A stretch of DNA of 64,000 nt from Cyanophora paradoxa (Eukaryota; Glaucocystophyceae; Cyanophorales; Cyanophoraceae). Position numbers and translations under genes: made by a program. The stretch is from NCBI GenBank assembly GCA_004431415.1, contig QPMI01000469.1, positions 62,001 to 126,000 of the forward strand. The letters are read 5' to 3'. Positions 54,501 through 63,990 of this stretch are shown piece after piece. The stretch's first letter is position 1. Each line of letters opens with the position of its first letter. Under the pieces are notes generated by a model, which was not told the DNA's origin, made no database searches, and was given only the letters and a program-made list of their open reading frames with translations.

Positions 54501-55870
54501 GGATACTTCTGAGGTTTGCCTAAGATCTCATCCCAATCATGATTGTGATCCTCTGGGGGATACTTTGCAGGTTTATTATTAATTTGTTCATAATCAGGAA
54601 AGAACTCCCAGATCTCAGGTCGAAATCCATCTGGTAATAATTCCTCATGGGGTTCATAAGGTTGCTCATAGTCAACAGCTGGTGGATCATGCCCATCTGG
54701 CAAATACTCCTCATCAGGTTCATAGTTCTGCTCATACTCAAACTCTTGTGGATCTAAGCCATCTGGTAGTATCTCCTCCTCATTGGGATCAAACTGATCA
54801 TATTCATATTCTTGTGGGTCAAAACCATCTGGTAAATATTCTTCCTCATCTGGAACGAATTGATATTCATCAAGCTCTAATATATCGACTTCAGGAGGTA
54901 AATACTGCTCATCTATTTGCTTTCTGGGTTCAATTATAGGTTTATTGCGAACTTGCTCCCAACTAACAATATGCTGCCCAAAGGCTACATCTTCAGTTGC
55001 TGTGTATTCTCTTCCAGGCTGCTTCTTTGGTGTTAAATCGGGAGGTCCATTGGGAAATGGAATAGGGAATGGGACTGTTGGTCCATTGGGACCATAATGC
55101 TCGATTATTTCCCTTAGAGTTTTCTCACTCACAAGTTTCTCCCCATTTGCATACACATTGCTGCCATGGATATTTCGCCATTGCCTTGTTCGAATTCCAA
55201 GGTCTTTCACATTGCTATACAAAGGCAAAAGGTGCCTATCCATTTCGACTAAATCAGGGTGTAAATGGATTGCTACTGGTTGACTGGGGCTACTGTTGAT
55301 TGTAATTGATGGCTTTTTTTGATGGACATCTTTTGGAGTAAAAAACCCAAAAGGCTCATTCCTCGCAAAGTCATATGTAATATCCTTGGGGTATACATCA
55401 TTTGTGTAGGAGACCTGATTTGTGTTGGCAATGGGACCCACTTGCAATACTTGGGGGACCTCAGCTTTTGCAGTGTTGCCCTCACTGTAAATTCGCAAAG
55501 CTGTGTTCTGTTTGCCCTGCTCATCTTGAACATTGAAAATCAATCGACCACTATCGAACCTGGAAGGTATATCTGGGTGAGTGCCACTGGTTTTTAGTTT
55601 CCTAGGTCTCCTTCTTGTTGCTTTGATCTCTGCCACTTGGTTTGCTTTCACATTACCCAAGGTGAAAGCAACACTGACATCCTCCTTATCTGGATCGGTT
55701 TGATTCACAGATAAAGCATGCTCCCTTGATTGAGTCTTTGAAGAATTATCCGAGCTGTGGTCAATTGAAACTGAACCCTTTACTTTAATATTATCAAAGT
55801 TCACATGCTTGGTGCTGCTTGCATTATCATCTTGAATGGTTTCTAGATTGGGTGGGTAATTGAAGCTCAT
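51587..55870 (-). CDS. Giant tail-fibre-like protein with His-x-His repeats (1,427 aa)
   Basis: One uninterrupted frame. Residues 1-330 are hydrophilic, with a segment around LYSNVKDLGIRTRQWRNIHG that resembles the joint region of phage fibres. Residues about 330-425 hold four acidic repeats of about 22 residues around EEYLPDGFDP. Residues about 425-490 and 760-835 carry phage-type fibre repeats such as WSNIVDKPLTFPPDDHTH. Two copies of a module of about 180 residues (about 490-670 and 835-1025) each begin GVSLYQ and end KNIHNE-ISRVVTEDYL. Residues about 1137-1227 contain seven or more repeats of HTHTKSQITDFA type, the HxH pattern that binds metal ions in phage fibre tips. The C-terminal about 150 residues are beta-rich. 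Probable host-adhesion fibre. Confidence 0.78.
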   Translation of the reverse strand: MSFNYPPNLETIQDDNASSTKHVNFDNIKVKGSVSIDHSSDNSSKTQSREHALSVNQTDPDKEDVSVAFTLGNVKANQVAEIKATRRRPRKLKTSGTHPDIPSRFDSGRLIFNVQDEQGKQNTALRIYSEGNTAKAEVPQVLQVGPIANTNQVSYTNDVYPKDITYDFARNEPFGFFTPKDVHQKKPSITINSSPSQPVAIHLHPDLVEMDRHLLPLYSNVKDLGIRTRQWRNIHGSNVYANGEKLVSEKTLREIIEHYGPNGPTVPFPIPFPNGPPDLTPKKQPGREYTATEDVAFGQHIVSWEQVRNKPIIEPRKQIDEQYLPPEVDILELDEYQFVPDEEEYLPDGFDPQEYEYDQFDPNEEEILPDGLDPQEFEYEQNYEPDEEYLPDGHDPPAVDYEQPYEPHEELLPDGFRPEIWEFFPDYEQINNKPAKYPPEDHNHDWDEILGKPQKYPPEDHRHDWGEIDGIPDKFAASNHEHTWDEINDQPEFAKVEPLDNLGVSLYQTCNIPERIFLNEHYVHVNGTLANSAMRGPLHIRTLPGSYNPPPEPGATIPNIFVSSYMEADIPTDTFRVPTDPATYQNYNSAIQVHVADVSSLDGSRPMIVFSRDKYSYIPIVGTANDNYGRAELAWIKTNYGGVLESNQRMAAKNIHNENISRVVTEDYLTAVVLVNIVTLAMLANYVTKNELALELSKYLLKTGGTITGDLTVTSNLYTSNLYASNITVDFLTVTSNANLPHHSTSNVVDGWIKNHTHTKDQIIDFDHTHAWSNIVDKPLTFPPDDHTHAWSNIVDKPITFPPDTHTHDYTQITNCNHRHPWSEIDQQPKFASAGNLLTDFPHGVSLYQSNAIPERPQLNDYYVNRKGIDAGTTMEGELYIRPPTRMQMIAAGGNFGALDTKPGIYLTSYYADDIPMTAGLPPLPSDPVNFDDKDAAIQINVTDVSDLDGSRPKLIFSRERLLPDALIGNRDDYKRCEMAWIKTNYNGGVGEGVLEINQRAAAKNIHNETISRVVTEDYLQAQNYIDETELNTIIAGIGVTGNYLPLTGGIIDGTVTACNFFVHTESNQTFPVVHPGGEYEIPDDPAIMPIKIDLPSDYVGRGELKTISFTGDYNDLINKPTAANLHPVAFSGSFLDLNNRSHTHTRAEITDFAHTHTKSQITDFAHTHTRADITNFAHTHVKSEITDFAHTHTKSQITDFAHNHTKAEITDFAHTHDWNTDISNKPAIFSGNYNDLTNRPTLDPFTATTIRANSTMYVGSGQIVEPAGPMFDETWFFHNSQNYYDQTLLVRGNAYARNFYAMNPSNNQTISRCITEADLSSQLNAYLNGKIQAGKYVYTTPVLNYNNLYVFNLTIYFTNAFASPPVVTATVRHEGQDPNYQATPVIFTVNLLEVYSNYFTCELFTDPYAMNNSSKTVTIHYIAVAI

Positions 55871-55913
55871 GGCTTTTACTATATGGATTTATAAAATTCC
55901 TGATAAGTAAAAG
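55871..55913. promoter_or_regulatory. 43-bp divergent promoter region of the viral island
   Basis: This is the only spacer between the giant fibre gene (-) and the patatin gene (+). It contains TAGTAAAAG before the minus-strand ATG and AAGTAAAAG directly before the plus-strand ATG, plus tttataaaat between. The same TAAA-before-ATG arrangement occurs upstream of other island genes. Confidence 0.5.
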
Positions 55914-56147
55914 ATGCCTCTCAAGGTCGTTTTAGCATTGTCAGGGGGAGGTGCAAGGGGCATTATCATAACCAGGCTGCTAAAAGAAATCGAAAATCGA
56001 ACTGGCAGGAGAATAATCGATCTTGTGGATCTTGTGAGTGGAACTTCCACTGGTGGGATCATTGCAATAGGTTTGAATATAAGGCATCCTGATAGACCAG
56101 GTGAACCTAAACTGACAGCAAACGATTTACACAATATTTTGTTTTAG
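55914..56147 (+). CDS. Patatin-like phospholipase, truncated by the island's right edge
   Basis: The first 77 residues of a patatin-family lipid acyl hydrolase. SGGGARG at residues 10-16 is the oxyanion-hole glycine loop, and GTSTGG at 43-48 contains the nucleophile Ser45 (GxSxG). The frame then meets a TAG in ...NDLHNILF at 56145, where composition and style change. Family members are usually 250 residues or more and need a later catalytic Asp, which is absent here, so the product cannot be an active enzyme. The gene is the only clear plus-strand gene of the island. Confidence 0.8.
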   Translation: MPLKVVLALSGGGARGIIITRLLKEIENRTGRRIIDLVDLVSGTSTGGIIAIGLNIRHPDRPGEPKLTANDLHNILF

Positions 56148-56150
56148 GAG

Positions 56151-56739
56151 GTTTTATACGTCCCAGTAGACCTTAGCAACCTTCCCGTAGCGTACCAGCA
56201 GCAGGCGAGCAGGCTGTCACGTTGCAAGAGAAAGCTGCTAATCACAGACTACTGTGTACCCTAGGACACGGCTACCGGAAAGTATCAAGCTAGAGTCAGA
56301 AAAAGTAGCTAGGGTCGCATCTTCGTACAGGGGTACAGTGACTCAGGAAATCGCGAGAAGCCGCGGGTCAAGTCACGGTACTACTGCGAACGAAGTGCAA
56401 ACGAAGCACTAACGGCTAGGAAACCCTATCGGCAACAGCTCTCCAGGTCCTCACAGACGCTTCCACGCGGCTGGATCAGAAGAGATGTAGAGCTGCGCAT
56501 TTGGTTGAGGGCAAACCAGGCAGCGGTGATCAGCCGCTGACCCAGCGCCAAGAGAGAATTCCCGAAACTCGCAAGCCACATCCCAGTGAAGGGCACGTCA
56601 TCGACAACGGAAGTGAATCCGGTAAACCGCAGTACCACTGGGAGATCATGTGCTGGTACGCCGACTGAGTAATAGTGCTTCGCCGACCTTTAGTACACCG
56701 ACAAGGTCGGTGTTTTCCCACGGGCGATTACTCCGACCA
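56151..56739. other. Junction region, mid-GC, no gene recognised
   Basis: Composition is intermediate. A minus-strand frame of 70 codons (56,426-56,638, WLASFGNSLLALGQRLITAA) looks protein-like, but I cannot match it. Near 56,690-56,720 a palindrome, accgacaaggtcggt, precedes the 15-bp repeat. Confidence 0.45.
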
Positions 56740-56829
56740 GGTCGGTGTAATAGGGGTCGGTGTAATAGGGGTCGGTGTAATAGGGGTCGGTGTAATAGGG
56801 GTCGGTGTAATAGGGGTCGGTGTAATAGC
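56740..56829. repeat. 15-bp minisatellite, six copies
   Basis: ggtcggtgtaatagg is repeated six times head to tail without interruption (the last base of copy six differs). Partial ggtcggtg motifs occur just upstream. Confidence 0.95.
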
Positions 56830-57177
56830 GAACGTTGCCAACTGGCCCACTCGTTCTTTTCATCCCAGCGGCGTGTGGCTATTTGATTTAATGTTTAAAT
56901 TCCATCACACATGTAGCTGAATAAGTTTGACTAGAAAAAGCTGTCGCACAGAATACCTCCTGCGTATATCTAGCTATAATGCATATATATTTATCTGGGA
57001 AAGGATAAGGCAGGTCCCGAAGAAGAGACGAATGTGTCCCGCACCTCGAACCTTGAGCTTGTTGGCACTGGCTGGAACTGCGGACTTTGTTGAACGCATT
57101 GGCGAACTCTCCAGAAGTTGACGGATTGGTGCAATCATTCTGCGAATGAGAAGCACATTTAACGAAATTATAAAAAC
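56830..57177. other. Non-coding, nothing recognised
   Basis: AT-leaning sequence between two repeat arrays. Short frames only. Confidence 0.45.
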
Positions 57178-57291
57178 AGCTTGGAAAGGCTCGAACCATG
57201 AGCAGCTTGGTAAGGCTCGAGGTTGAGGACGAGGTTGGAAAGGCTCGAACCATGAGCAGCTTGGAAAGGCTCGAGGTTGAGCTCGAGCCGG
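57178..57291. repeat. Tandem duplication of a ~60-bp segment
   Basis: ttggaaaggctcgaaccatg...gctcgaggttgag occurs twice in tandem with small differences, directly before the 360-bp array. Confidence 0.8.
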
Positions 57292-57293
57292 AC

Positions 57294-58240
57294 GAACAAA
57301 GGGACTTGCGGAGACGTCGATTTCGTTGGGAAATCTGAGAAAGAGGACAATATAAAACATGATCCAGTTGTTGAAAAGGAAGCTGGGGATGTGGGGTACG
57401 CTGGACGCGCACGAACCGTGAGGCGCGATGATTTCTTAGAGGAGTATGAGTATGAAGTATGAAGAATGAGTATCAAGCTTGGGTTCTTGTGTCTTGCACT
57501 GGTGGACGTCTTGAACTATGGAGCTGGGGTGTGTGTGGATCTTGTTCTATGAGGTCGGTTGGCCTTGATTGCACGTTTTGTTGGTCTCATGTGGTGCCTT
57601 GAGTGGCCCGTCGGTTGGGAAAGGTCCGTGTTCCGCAAACTTCGAAAGCCGTATGAACAAAGGGACTTGCGGAGACGTCGATTTCGTTGGGAAATCTGAG
57701 AAAGAGGACAATATAAAACATGATCCAGTTGTTGAAAAGGAAGCTGGGGATGTGGGGTACGCTGGACGCGCACGAACCGTGGGGCGCGATGATTTCTTAG
57801 AGGAGTATGAGTATGAAGTATGAAGAATGAGTATCAAGCTTGGGTTCTTGTGTCTTGCACTGGTGGACGTCTTGAACTATGGAGCTGGGGTGTGTGTGGA
57901 TCTTGTTCTATGAGGTCGGTTGGCCTTGATTGCACGTTTTGTTGGTCTCATGTGGTGCCTTGAGTGGCCCGTCGGTTGGGAAAGGTACCGGTCCGTGTTC
58001 CGCAAACTTCGAAAGCCGTATGAACAAAGGGACTTGCGGAGACGTCGATTTCGTTGGGAAATCTGAGAAAGAGGACAATATAAAACATGATCCAGTTGTT
58101 GAAAAGGAAGCTGGGATGTGGGGTACGCTGGACGCGCACGAACCGTGAGGCGCGATGATTTCTTAGAGGAGTATGAGTATGAAGTATGAAGAATGAGTAT
58201 CAAGCTTGGGTTCTTGTGCCTCGCACTGGTGGACGTCTTG
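57294..58240. repeat. Tandem array, unit about 361-367 bp, about 2.6 copies
   Basis: Units begin at gaacaaagggacttgcggag at 57294, 57655 and 58022, so the periods are 361 and 367 bp. The third unit gains 6 bp (taccgg type) just before its start and loses one G in the ctgggg run near 58,111. Each unit holds a plus-strand frame reading NKGTCGDVDFVGKSEKEDNI, with the first two ending LEEYEYEV. The 1-bp loss breaks that frame in the third unit. The unit may be a duplicated gene end or a satellite. No known element is recognised. Confidence 0.85.
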
Positions 58241-58900
58241 AACTATGGAGCTATGAGGTTGGTTGGCCTTGAGTGTGTGTGGAAGAGTAAATGGAAGTCT
58301 AAGAATGAGTATGAAGTATGAAGAATGAGTATCTTGGGTTTTAATCTAAAAAGGGTGCGCGAAACAAATTCTTGAAAGAGAATAATAACTGAAAAACAGG
58401 GGAAACGAAGTCCCCTCCCCTCCACCAGTGCCCACTTAGCCCGTCCCCTCTCCAAGCTTGGTGGATGTCTATATGTCTTGCACTTGGGTACTTGGGACTG
58501 GATGGAAGAGTAGGTGTGTAGTAGAAGAGAGTAGAAGAGTAGAAGGTACTGGTACTTGGAAAAGTGGAGAGTAGTATGTGTGTGTATCTAGAAGAATGAG
58601 TATGAAGTATGAAGAATAAGTATCTTGGGTTCTTGGGTTCTTGGGTTCTTGTGTCTGGGATGTCTTGGTGGATGTCTTGAACGATGGTGCTGGGGTGTAA
58701 GTCCCCTCCCCCGCCCCAAGCCCCCCCCCCCCCCCCCCCCGCCCGCCCCGCCCCGCCCCCCCCCCCCCCCCCACCCCCACCCCCGGCCACGTTTCAGCCC
58801 GCGCTCGACAACCTGCGAGAATCAGAAGGCGAGTGGAGGTGTTAAAACGAAAAATATAATTGTTGACACTAGAAACTGTTACTACAGTTTGTGTCAAGAA
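58241..58900. repeat. Degenerate repeats and C-rich tract
   Basis: gaatgagtatgaagtatgaagaatgagtatc from the array recurs at about 58,301 and 58,591. ggttcttgggttcttgggttcttg is at 58,625. An almost pure C tract with G interruptions occupies about 58,719-58,795 (i-motif or quadruplex-prone). No gene is supported. Confidence 0.7.
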
Positions 58901-58925
58901 ATTTGAGCGTTATCCTCCAGTTCAT

Positions 58926-61900
58926 CTAAAGTCGATAAAATGTCGTGTCCATTGACTCCGTCGTTAGCTTCTGTCGAAAATATCGATACATTAAAGAGAT
59001 TTGAAGACGGTCACACCTTGAACGCCAGAACGATCTGCTTGCGTGTTCCCTGGAAAAACTGACATTTACAAAACCGGGTGAACCGCCTGCGCATTGTTGC
59101 GAACCGTTTGGCTTCATGAGGGGAGCGGTGGTGTGTGAGGAGGTGTGTGAGGAATCGACAAAAATATCCGTATGATCTTGCCATGTGTTCTCTTCTGGAT
59201 AATCTTCTAAAAAAATGGCAGGAAGGGTGTACTGCGAAAAAACAAATGACGTCAAATTTTCATATCATAATTAAAAATCACATTTACTCACATTTTTGGA
59301 AATGTCGTCAGATATGTGGTCGAACAAGGCGTGCGGGAGAAATTTACAGCTCTCTCGACTAAGAGCGTTGAGCTGATGTTCTTTGACAACATGTGACCTG
59401 TGCAAATCGTAAGGAACTATCACACTGATAAAGAAACATTACCGCGTACATGAACGCAGAATCAAGAATTGCGCCTTTGATGAATTTGTTGATCTCAGTT
59501 ATAACAAAAGTCGACCAAGTCCGAATTTTCTCGACCTTGTTAACCGCAGGAAGTCGATGCTCGTAAATCACTGCGAATTTAATGTTAAGGCGAAGTCTAA
59601 CGCACGTCTGAGGCGAAGTCTAACGCACGCTTCCCACTCTTGGGTTCAGGAATAACAAAACCAACACCAACAACAACGAGTTCGCCAGTTTCAGTCATCT
59701 CCCAGTTATATTCGCTTTCGTCGCGCTGAGCGGATCTCCGCAATAAATTGAAGCGATTCCAGCCGTCGTACTCATCCATTTCCACCTCTCTGAAACAAGG
59801 AGGTTCACCCAGCTTGCGCTTGTCTGCTTTGATTCGTCGAGCAACAGATTGAAGCGGAAGCTTGATCAAAACACGTTTGACCTGAAAACACATAAGCGTT
59901 CAGGTCTTGGACTTACACGGGAATACTTACACGCTTGGACTCGGGCACATCAGGTCTTGACCTTAACACCATTTCGTCACGAAGTTGTTGGCATTGAGAT
60001 AAATACCTTTGAGATTTTGGCTTAATCACAACCGCAACCTGCGCATTTCATGGCCGGCGTCACAAAGAATGGTAAAATCATCACAAACAGACCTTGGAAT
60101 GCTGGAGTTGAACTGCTCGTTGCTTCTTCGCGCCAGTCGTTCTTTGGAGAGTAAATAACAAACGACAAATCTTTCTTGTGACATTTAAAGCGTACCTTTC
60201 ATCTGAACCATTGCTCGACGACCCAGGACGTTTGTATCCTCTCGTCGCTGGTTCAAGGCTCTGTTTGGATATTTTGTCATCGTCATCGTCAATCGCGTTT
60301 TGATCGGAATCTTCGCCCTTTTCGGCCTTCGGCGGTCTCACGCGTGGTCTTCTTTGGCGCTTATGTGGAATTGCTGCGAACTGCGAGCAATCAAATGTTT
60401 GACTGATCATTTTTCACTTGCACGCACTGGATCGTGTTCAACGAGCGACATGGACGGTTCGTTGACGCTTGGTTCGTCATGCACAGGAGTCTCTTCGATC
60501 AGGTCAGCTCTCCAGAAGATTGATTTGAACCGTCCCGAGATGCTTTCCATATTGGGCTGCAATATAAGTTGGATTTGAAAAAATTGAAGTCATTCGCTGA
60601 AATTGAAGGCATACCGCATTCGTTTGCTGGACAGACGAGACTCTAAGATCCTGAAAATGCCATGGAACTTTCATACCAATGCGTCTCGCCGTCATAACAA
60701 CGACCAGATGTTCAACGGAGACTCCATGACTGTCCTGAAAGAACAGTTAGAAGTTATAAAAAGCAAACAACGATCAAACCTTTGGCAAGATGATGCCATG
60801 TTTCTTGACAAGAAGCTCGATGTTCACTCGACCAGTGTACATCCCAGCGGCAACAAACTCTTTCGTGACATTGCCAGTTGAGTCAGTTCTTGGATAATAA
60901 AGGTTAACCAATGCGCCAAATGGCAAAGAGGTCTGCTCGCGTCCTTGTCGACACTTTTCGATTCGCATTCTCCATCCCACATCTGAACAGCGCCATCTGA
61001 TTTGAGAAACGGCGTCACTGCAAAAATGTTGTCAGAGTCCAAATGAATTCGAAGTAATCAAAATGCAAAAACGAACGCCAATCGGCAGCATGTACGGTCC
61101 GGGTGAGATCCTTAGTCTTTGCATCGATATTGGTTTTTTTCTTCACCAAGTACTTCCGGTGTTGCGGGAGTCGTAGCCAATGATCTCACCGGATGACTCC
61201 TTGAAATATTGTTCAGAAGTATTTAATGATCTCAACCGATGACATCTTCGAAAAAATATTCAGAGGCTTACGTCTAAAAGTGCGAGCGAAGACCGCTTGT
61301 CTTTTCGCCATAGCCAGAGTCGGTAGTTCAGATACTTTTGGGCAACATGATCCGTGTAAGGTTCCTGTGATTGTTAAAGTTTGTAAGGTTCCTGTGATTG
61401 TAGAAGAATTTCAAATACCTGAAGTTTATGTGCAAGAAACTTGATAACGAGTATGATTCTTGAACGAAGTCCTGCCAACAATGGAATACATAAGCACCTA
61501 CAGTCGACAATCTCGAGGTTTGTACCGGGATAACAATTCGAGAAGTCAGACGGCCTCGGCTCGCAAATCGCTCTCCAGAGGCAGAAGATGATGGGCATTA
61601 AAGCTTCGTCAAAAATCCGGATATTGTCCGACTTTGTATATTTTTTCCCCTCCCGATGCTTTACCAGAAAACCACATCCTGTGCAAAAATGAGAATTTGA
61701 AGGCAAGTGAATATCGATCAATCTAACCTTCCGGTGGTGATGCGAAAATGTGGTCGTCAGGTACTTTGATATCGTACTTGGCATCGACAAAAAACTGTTG
61801 AAATTGAAGAATATGGTTGCGCTGATTTGCGCTGTTAATGTCAAGACTGAGAAAAATAAAAAAAGTACCAGTTCAGCGTTCGATCCTTGAAATCGATATG

Positions 61901-63990
61901 TGCCAAAATGGTCGATGAGCTTTGAAAGAAATGCGCTGATCGTTATATCGGAAATTTCACGATATCCGTTCACTCCGACGTTTTTCAAACCTGTATTAAG
62001 CTTTGATTTGAAAATGAAGCTCCTCGAAGAAAAAAAGAAAACGCACAAAAAGCTTTACGCATACTTCGTGTAGGAGAGGTACACTGAGAGGCCACGAATC
62101 CATTGGAGTTTCCATTTTCTGGAATTCTTTACTTGTGTCTGAAAGCAAGAAATCATGGTGAATATAAAAAACCAGAAATGACGATGAGAAACACGGATCT
62201 GCACATTTTGGCTTTCGAGCCGTAAGTTCGGCGAATTGATCAGCAAGCGGGTTACCCCATTTATATTTACTCGGCGTCGAGTCTTCGCAAGGTCCGATTT
62301 GGCGTTCCCGAATCTCACTCACAGCTGAGCGCAAGGTAAATTTCTTCAAAACTGACCGCAGAGCGAAAATCCGACGACGTACAGGTTTCGAACTTCCCTC
62401 TCAGGTCTTTCACAACAGATAGAAGAGTATTCTTCCGATCCTCTTCATCTGTGATAGCTCTTTGAAGCTCTTCAAGTTCAAGCCTGCAAAACGGTTAAGG
62501 AACACAACCTGTACCAAAAAAACAAACGAACTCGTCAGCTCCACTAAGTTCGCGGTCGCCGCGAAGTTTCGTTTTGGAAGCTATAGAAGTGATAGCTTCT
62601 TGAACACATGTCAATTGATGGGCAAGTGTCGTTGCGATTTGAAGGCATTTTGCTAATGACGTATCTCTCGCAAACGAGTCCTTGAGTCCATCGACCCTGA
62701 GAAGTGATCGTCAATAACCTCAATAAAATCGCCAGTAAAACACTTGCCTTTCGATGAATTTTGAGGTTGATTGGATACTTCGGCGCACAGAAGGAGAACC
62801 TTCTTCAGTCGACCATCTGAGTGTGCGGATAAATGTAAGCGATCAAATCCCAGAAACCGATTTTCCAACCGAAGTTCATAAATCCTCCATTGTCATGTCG
62901 AGGCCTTCCGTGAGAGTTGGAAAAGACGCTTGGATTTCTGATACAATAAAGAATTCTTGAATAAAGAATAAAGAAAGGAAATTGATTGATTGAAATAATA
63001 CCGGATTTAATTTGTCGGATCGAAACTGCAAGTTCTCGCTCACGCTTTGTTTGAAGAAGTATTTGATTGGGTGAGAGGCTGTACAGGATAAGGTACAAAA
63101 AATGGAGAAATGAACAAAATAGATCGCACCTTGTAGTTTCGCGATTTTCGATGAAGCTTCCAATTTCTCGAATCAGAGCTTTTCCCAGACGAAGCAGCTC
63201 AGTTGCTTGAGGCTGCTCGTGCAAATTGTTTTCTGCCGCCTCGAGCCTGCTAGGTGCATGATTCCTCCAAATTAGGGGTGCACAGATTCGCAAAGAGGTG
63301 CACACCTTGAAGCCATGAAGTTGAAATTCTCACGCTTCATAGTCAAGAGGTCGGAAGCAACTAAAGGTAGCGAAACGAGTCAAATTAAAGCTTTCGATCG
63401 CAGATGGGAGAACAGACACACGCGAAGTACAATCTTGGTCTCCAGGAAAAAGGCGTTTCATTTCATGAACTTCAGCTGTACATGACGAAAGAGATGTTTG
63501 CTTTTCTGATGCGAGAGAAGACGCCGGTGATCCTGCATTGAAAGCATTATAAAGAATTAACGACGTCAAAAACAGAATTAGAGTCACGCCTTCCACTTTG
63601 ATGGAGGGAGTGTTTGCCAGCGGGAAGGGCATGCGCTGCAGCTGAGGAAACGGGAACGGCATGGCTTTCGATTCTGCTTTAGTATTAAAAACGTGTCTGA
63701 CAAGCGCTTCATGCAGGAAACCAGACCTGAATCTCTGGAAGGAGAAGAGCGGAGATCAGACAGTTTATGAGATGCACCTGCCAGGAATAGGTTAACGAAA
63801 ACCAGAAGAAGAAGCGGCGTTTGAGATCGGCTTTACTGTACGAAGGGAAATTTGAACAGAACGCAAGATGTCCAAAAGGATTGCACCGTTCTCTTGGTCA
63901 GTTATGTCGACCTCCGATTTAATTGAACGCTCGAGTGAACTCCCGACAGCCCTGCTGCTTGAGCTTGAAGTCTGCAAAACTTTTTCGATG
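58926..63990 (-). CDS. Unrecognised multi-exon gene(s), minus strand, AT-richer region; runs off the window
   Basis: I do not recognise the product. Coding-like exons separated by short AT-rich GT-AG introns are visible. TSSSSSRAVGSSLERSIKSE lies at about 63,970. FRSGFLHEALVRHVFNTKAE to PSIKVEG (about 63,735-63,590) is joined across an intron ending tttcaatgcag to SPASSLASEKQTSLSSCTAE. SRLEAAENNLHEQPQATELL lies at about 63,245. SPNLRLESQNVQI (about 62,250-62,200) is joined across an intron ending ttgctttcag to TSKEFQKMETPMDSWPLSVP. FFVDAKYDIKVPDDHIFASP is joined across the intron at 61,727-61,679 to CGFLVKHREGKKYTKSDNIR. LPFGALVNLYYPRTDSTGNV lies at about 60,920, an acidic/basic linker at 60,400-60,200, and RVLIKLPLQSVARRIKADKR at about 59,870. 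Whether this is one large protein or several is unclear. Base and intron composition differ from the genes at 1-45 kb. Confidence 0.45.

Larger units (their letters stand above)
45565..56150. mobile_element. Virus-like AT-rich island (endogenous viral element fragment)
   Basis: An intron-free, AT-rich block of about 10.6 kb sits in otherwise GC-rich, intron-dense DNA. Genes are long open frames, tightly packed, mostly on the minus strand, some overlapping by 4 nt. Contents are an AdoMet decarboxylase, a zinc-ribbon protein, four fibre-type paralogues, a giant tail-fibre-like protein and the start of a patatin-like lipase. The left edge is an arm of a 28-bp inverted repeat; the right edge cuts through the patatin gene. 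Fibre repeats are of the type seen in tailed phages and large algal viruses. Absence of capsid, polymerase and integrase genes means the virus group cannot be assigned and that only part of a genome is present. Confidence 0.75.

Noticed and set aside
56151-56740. Possible self-splicing intron or reverse-transcriptase element next to the island
   Set aside because: I looked for a group II domain V-like hairpin and RT motifs and found none. The 70-codon frame alone is not enough.
57294-58240. CRISPR-like array
   Set aside because: Units are about 360 bp and near-identical throughout, with no short repeats separated by unique spacers.
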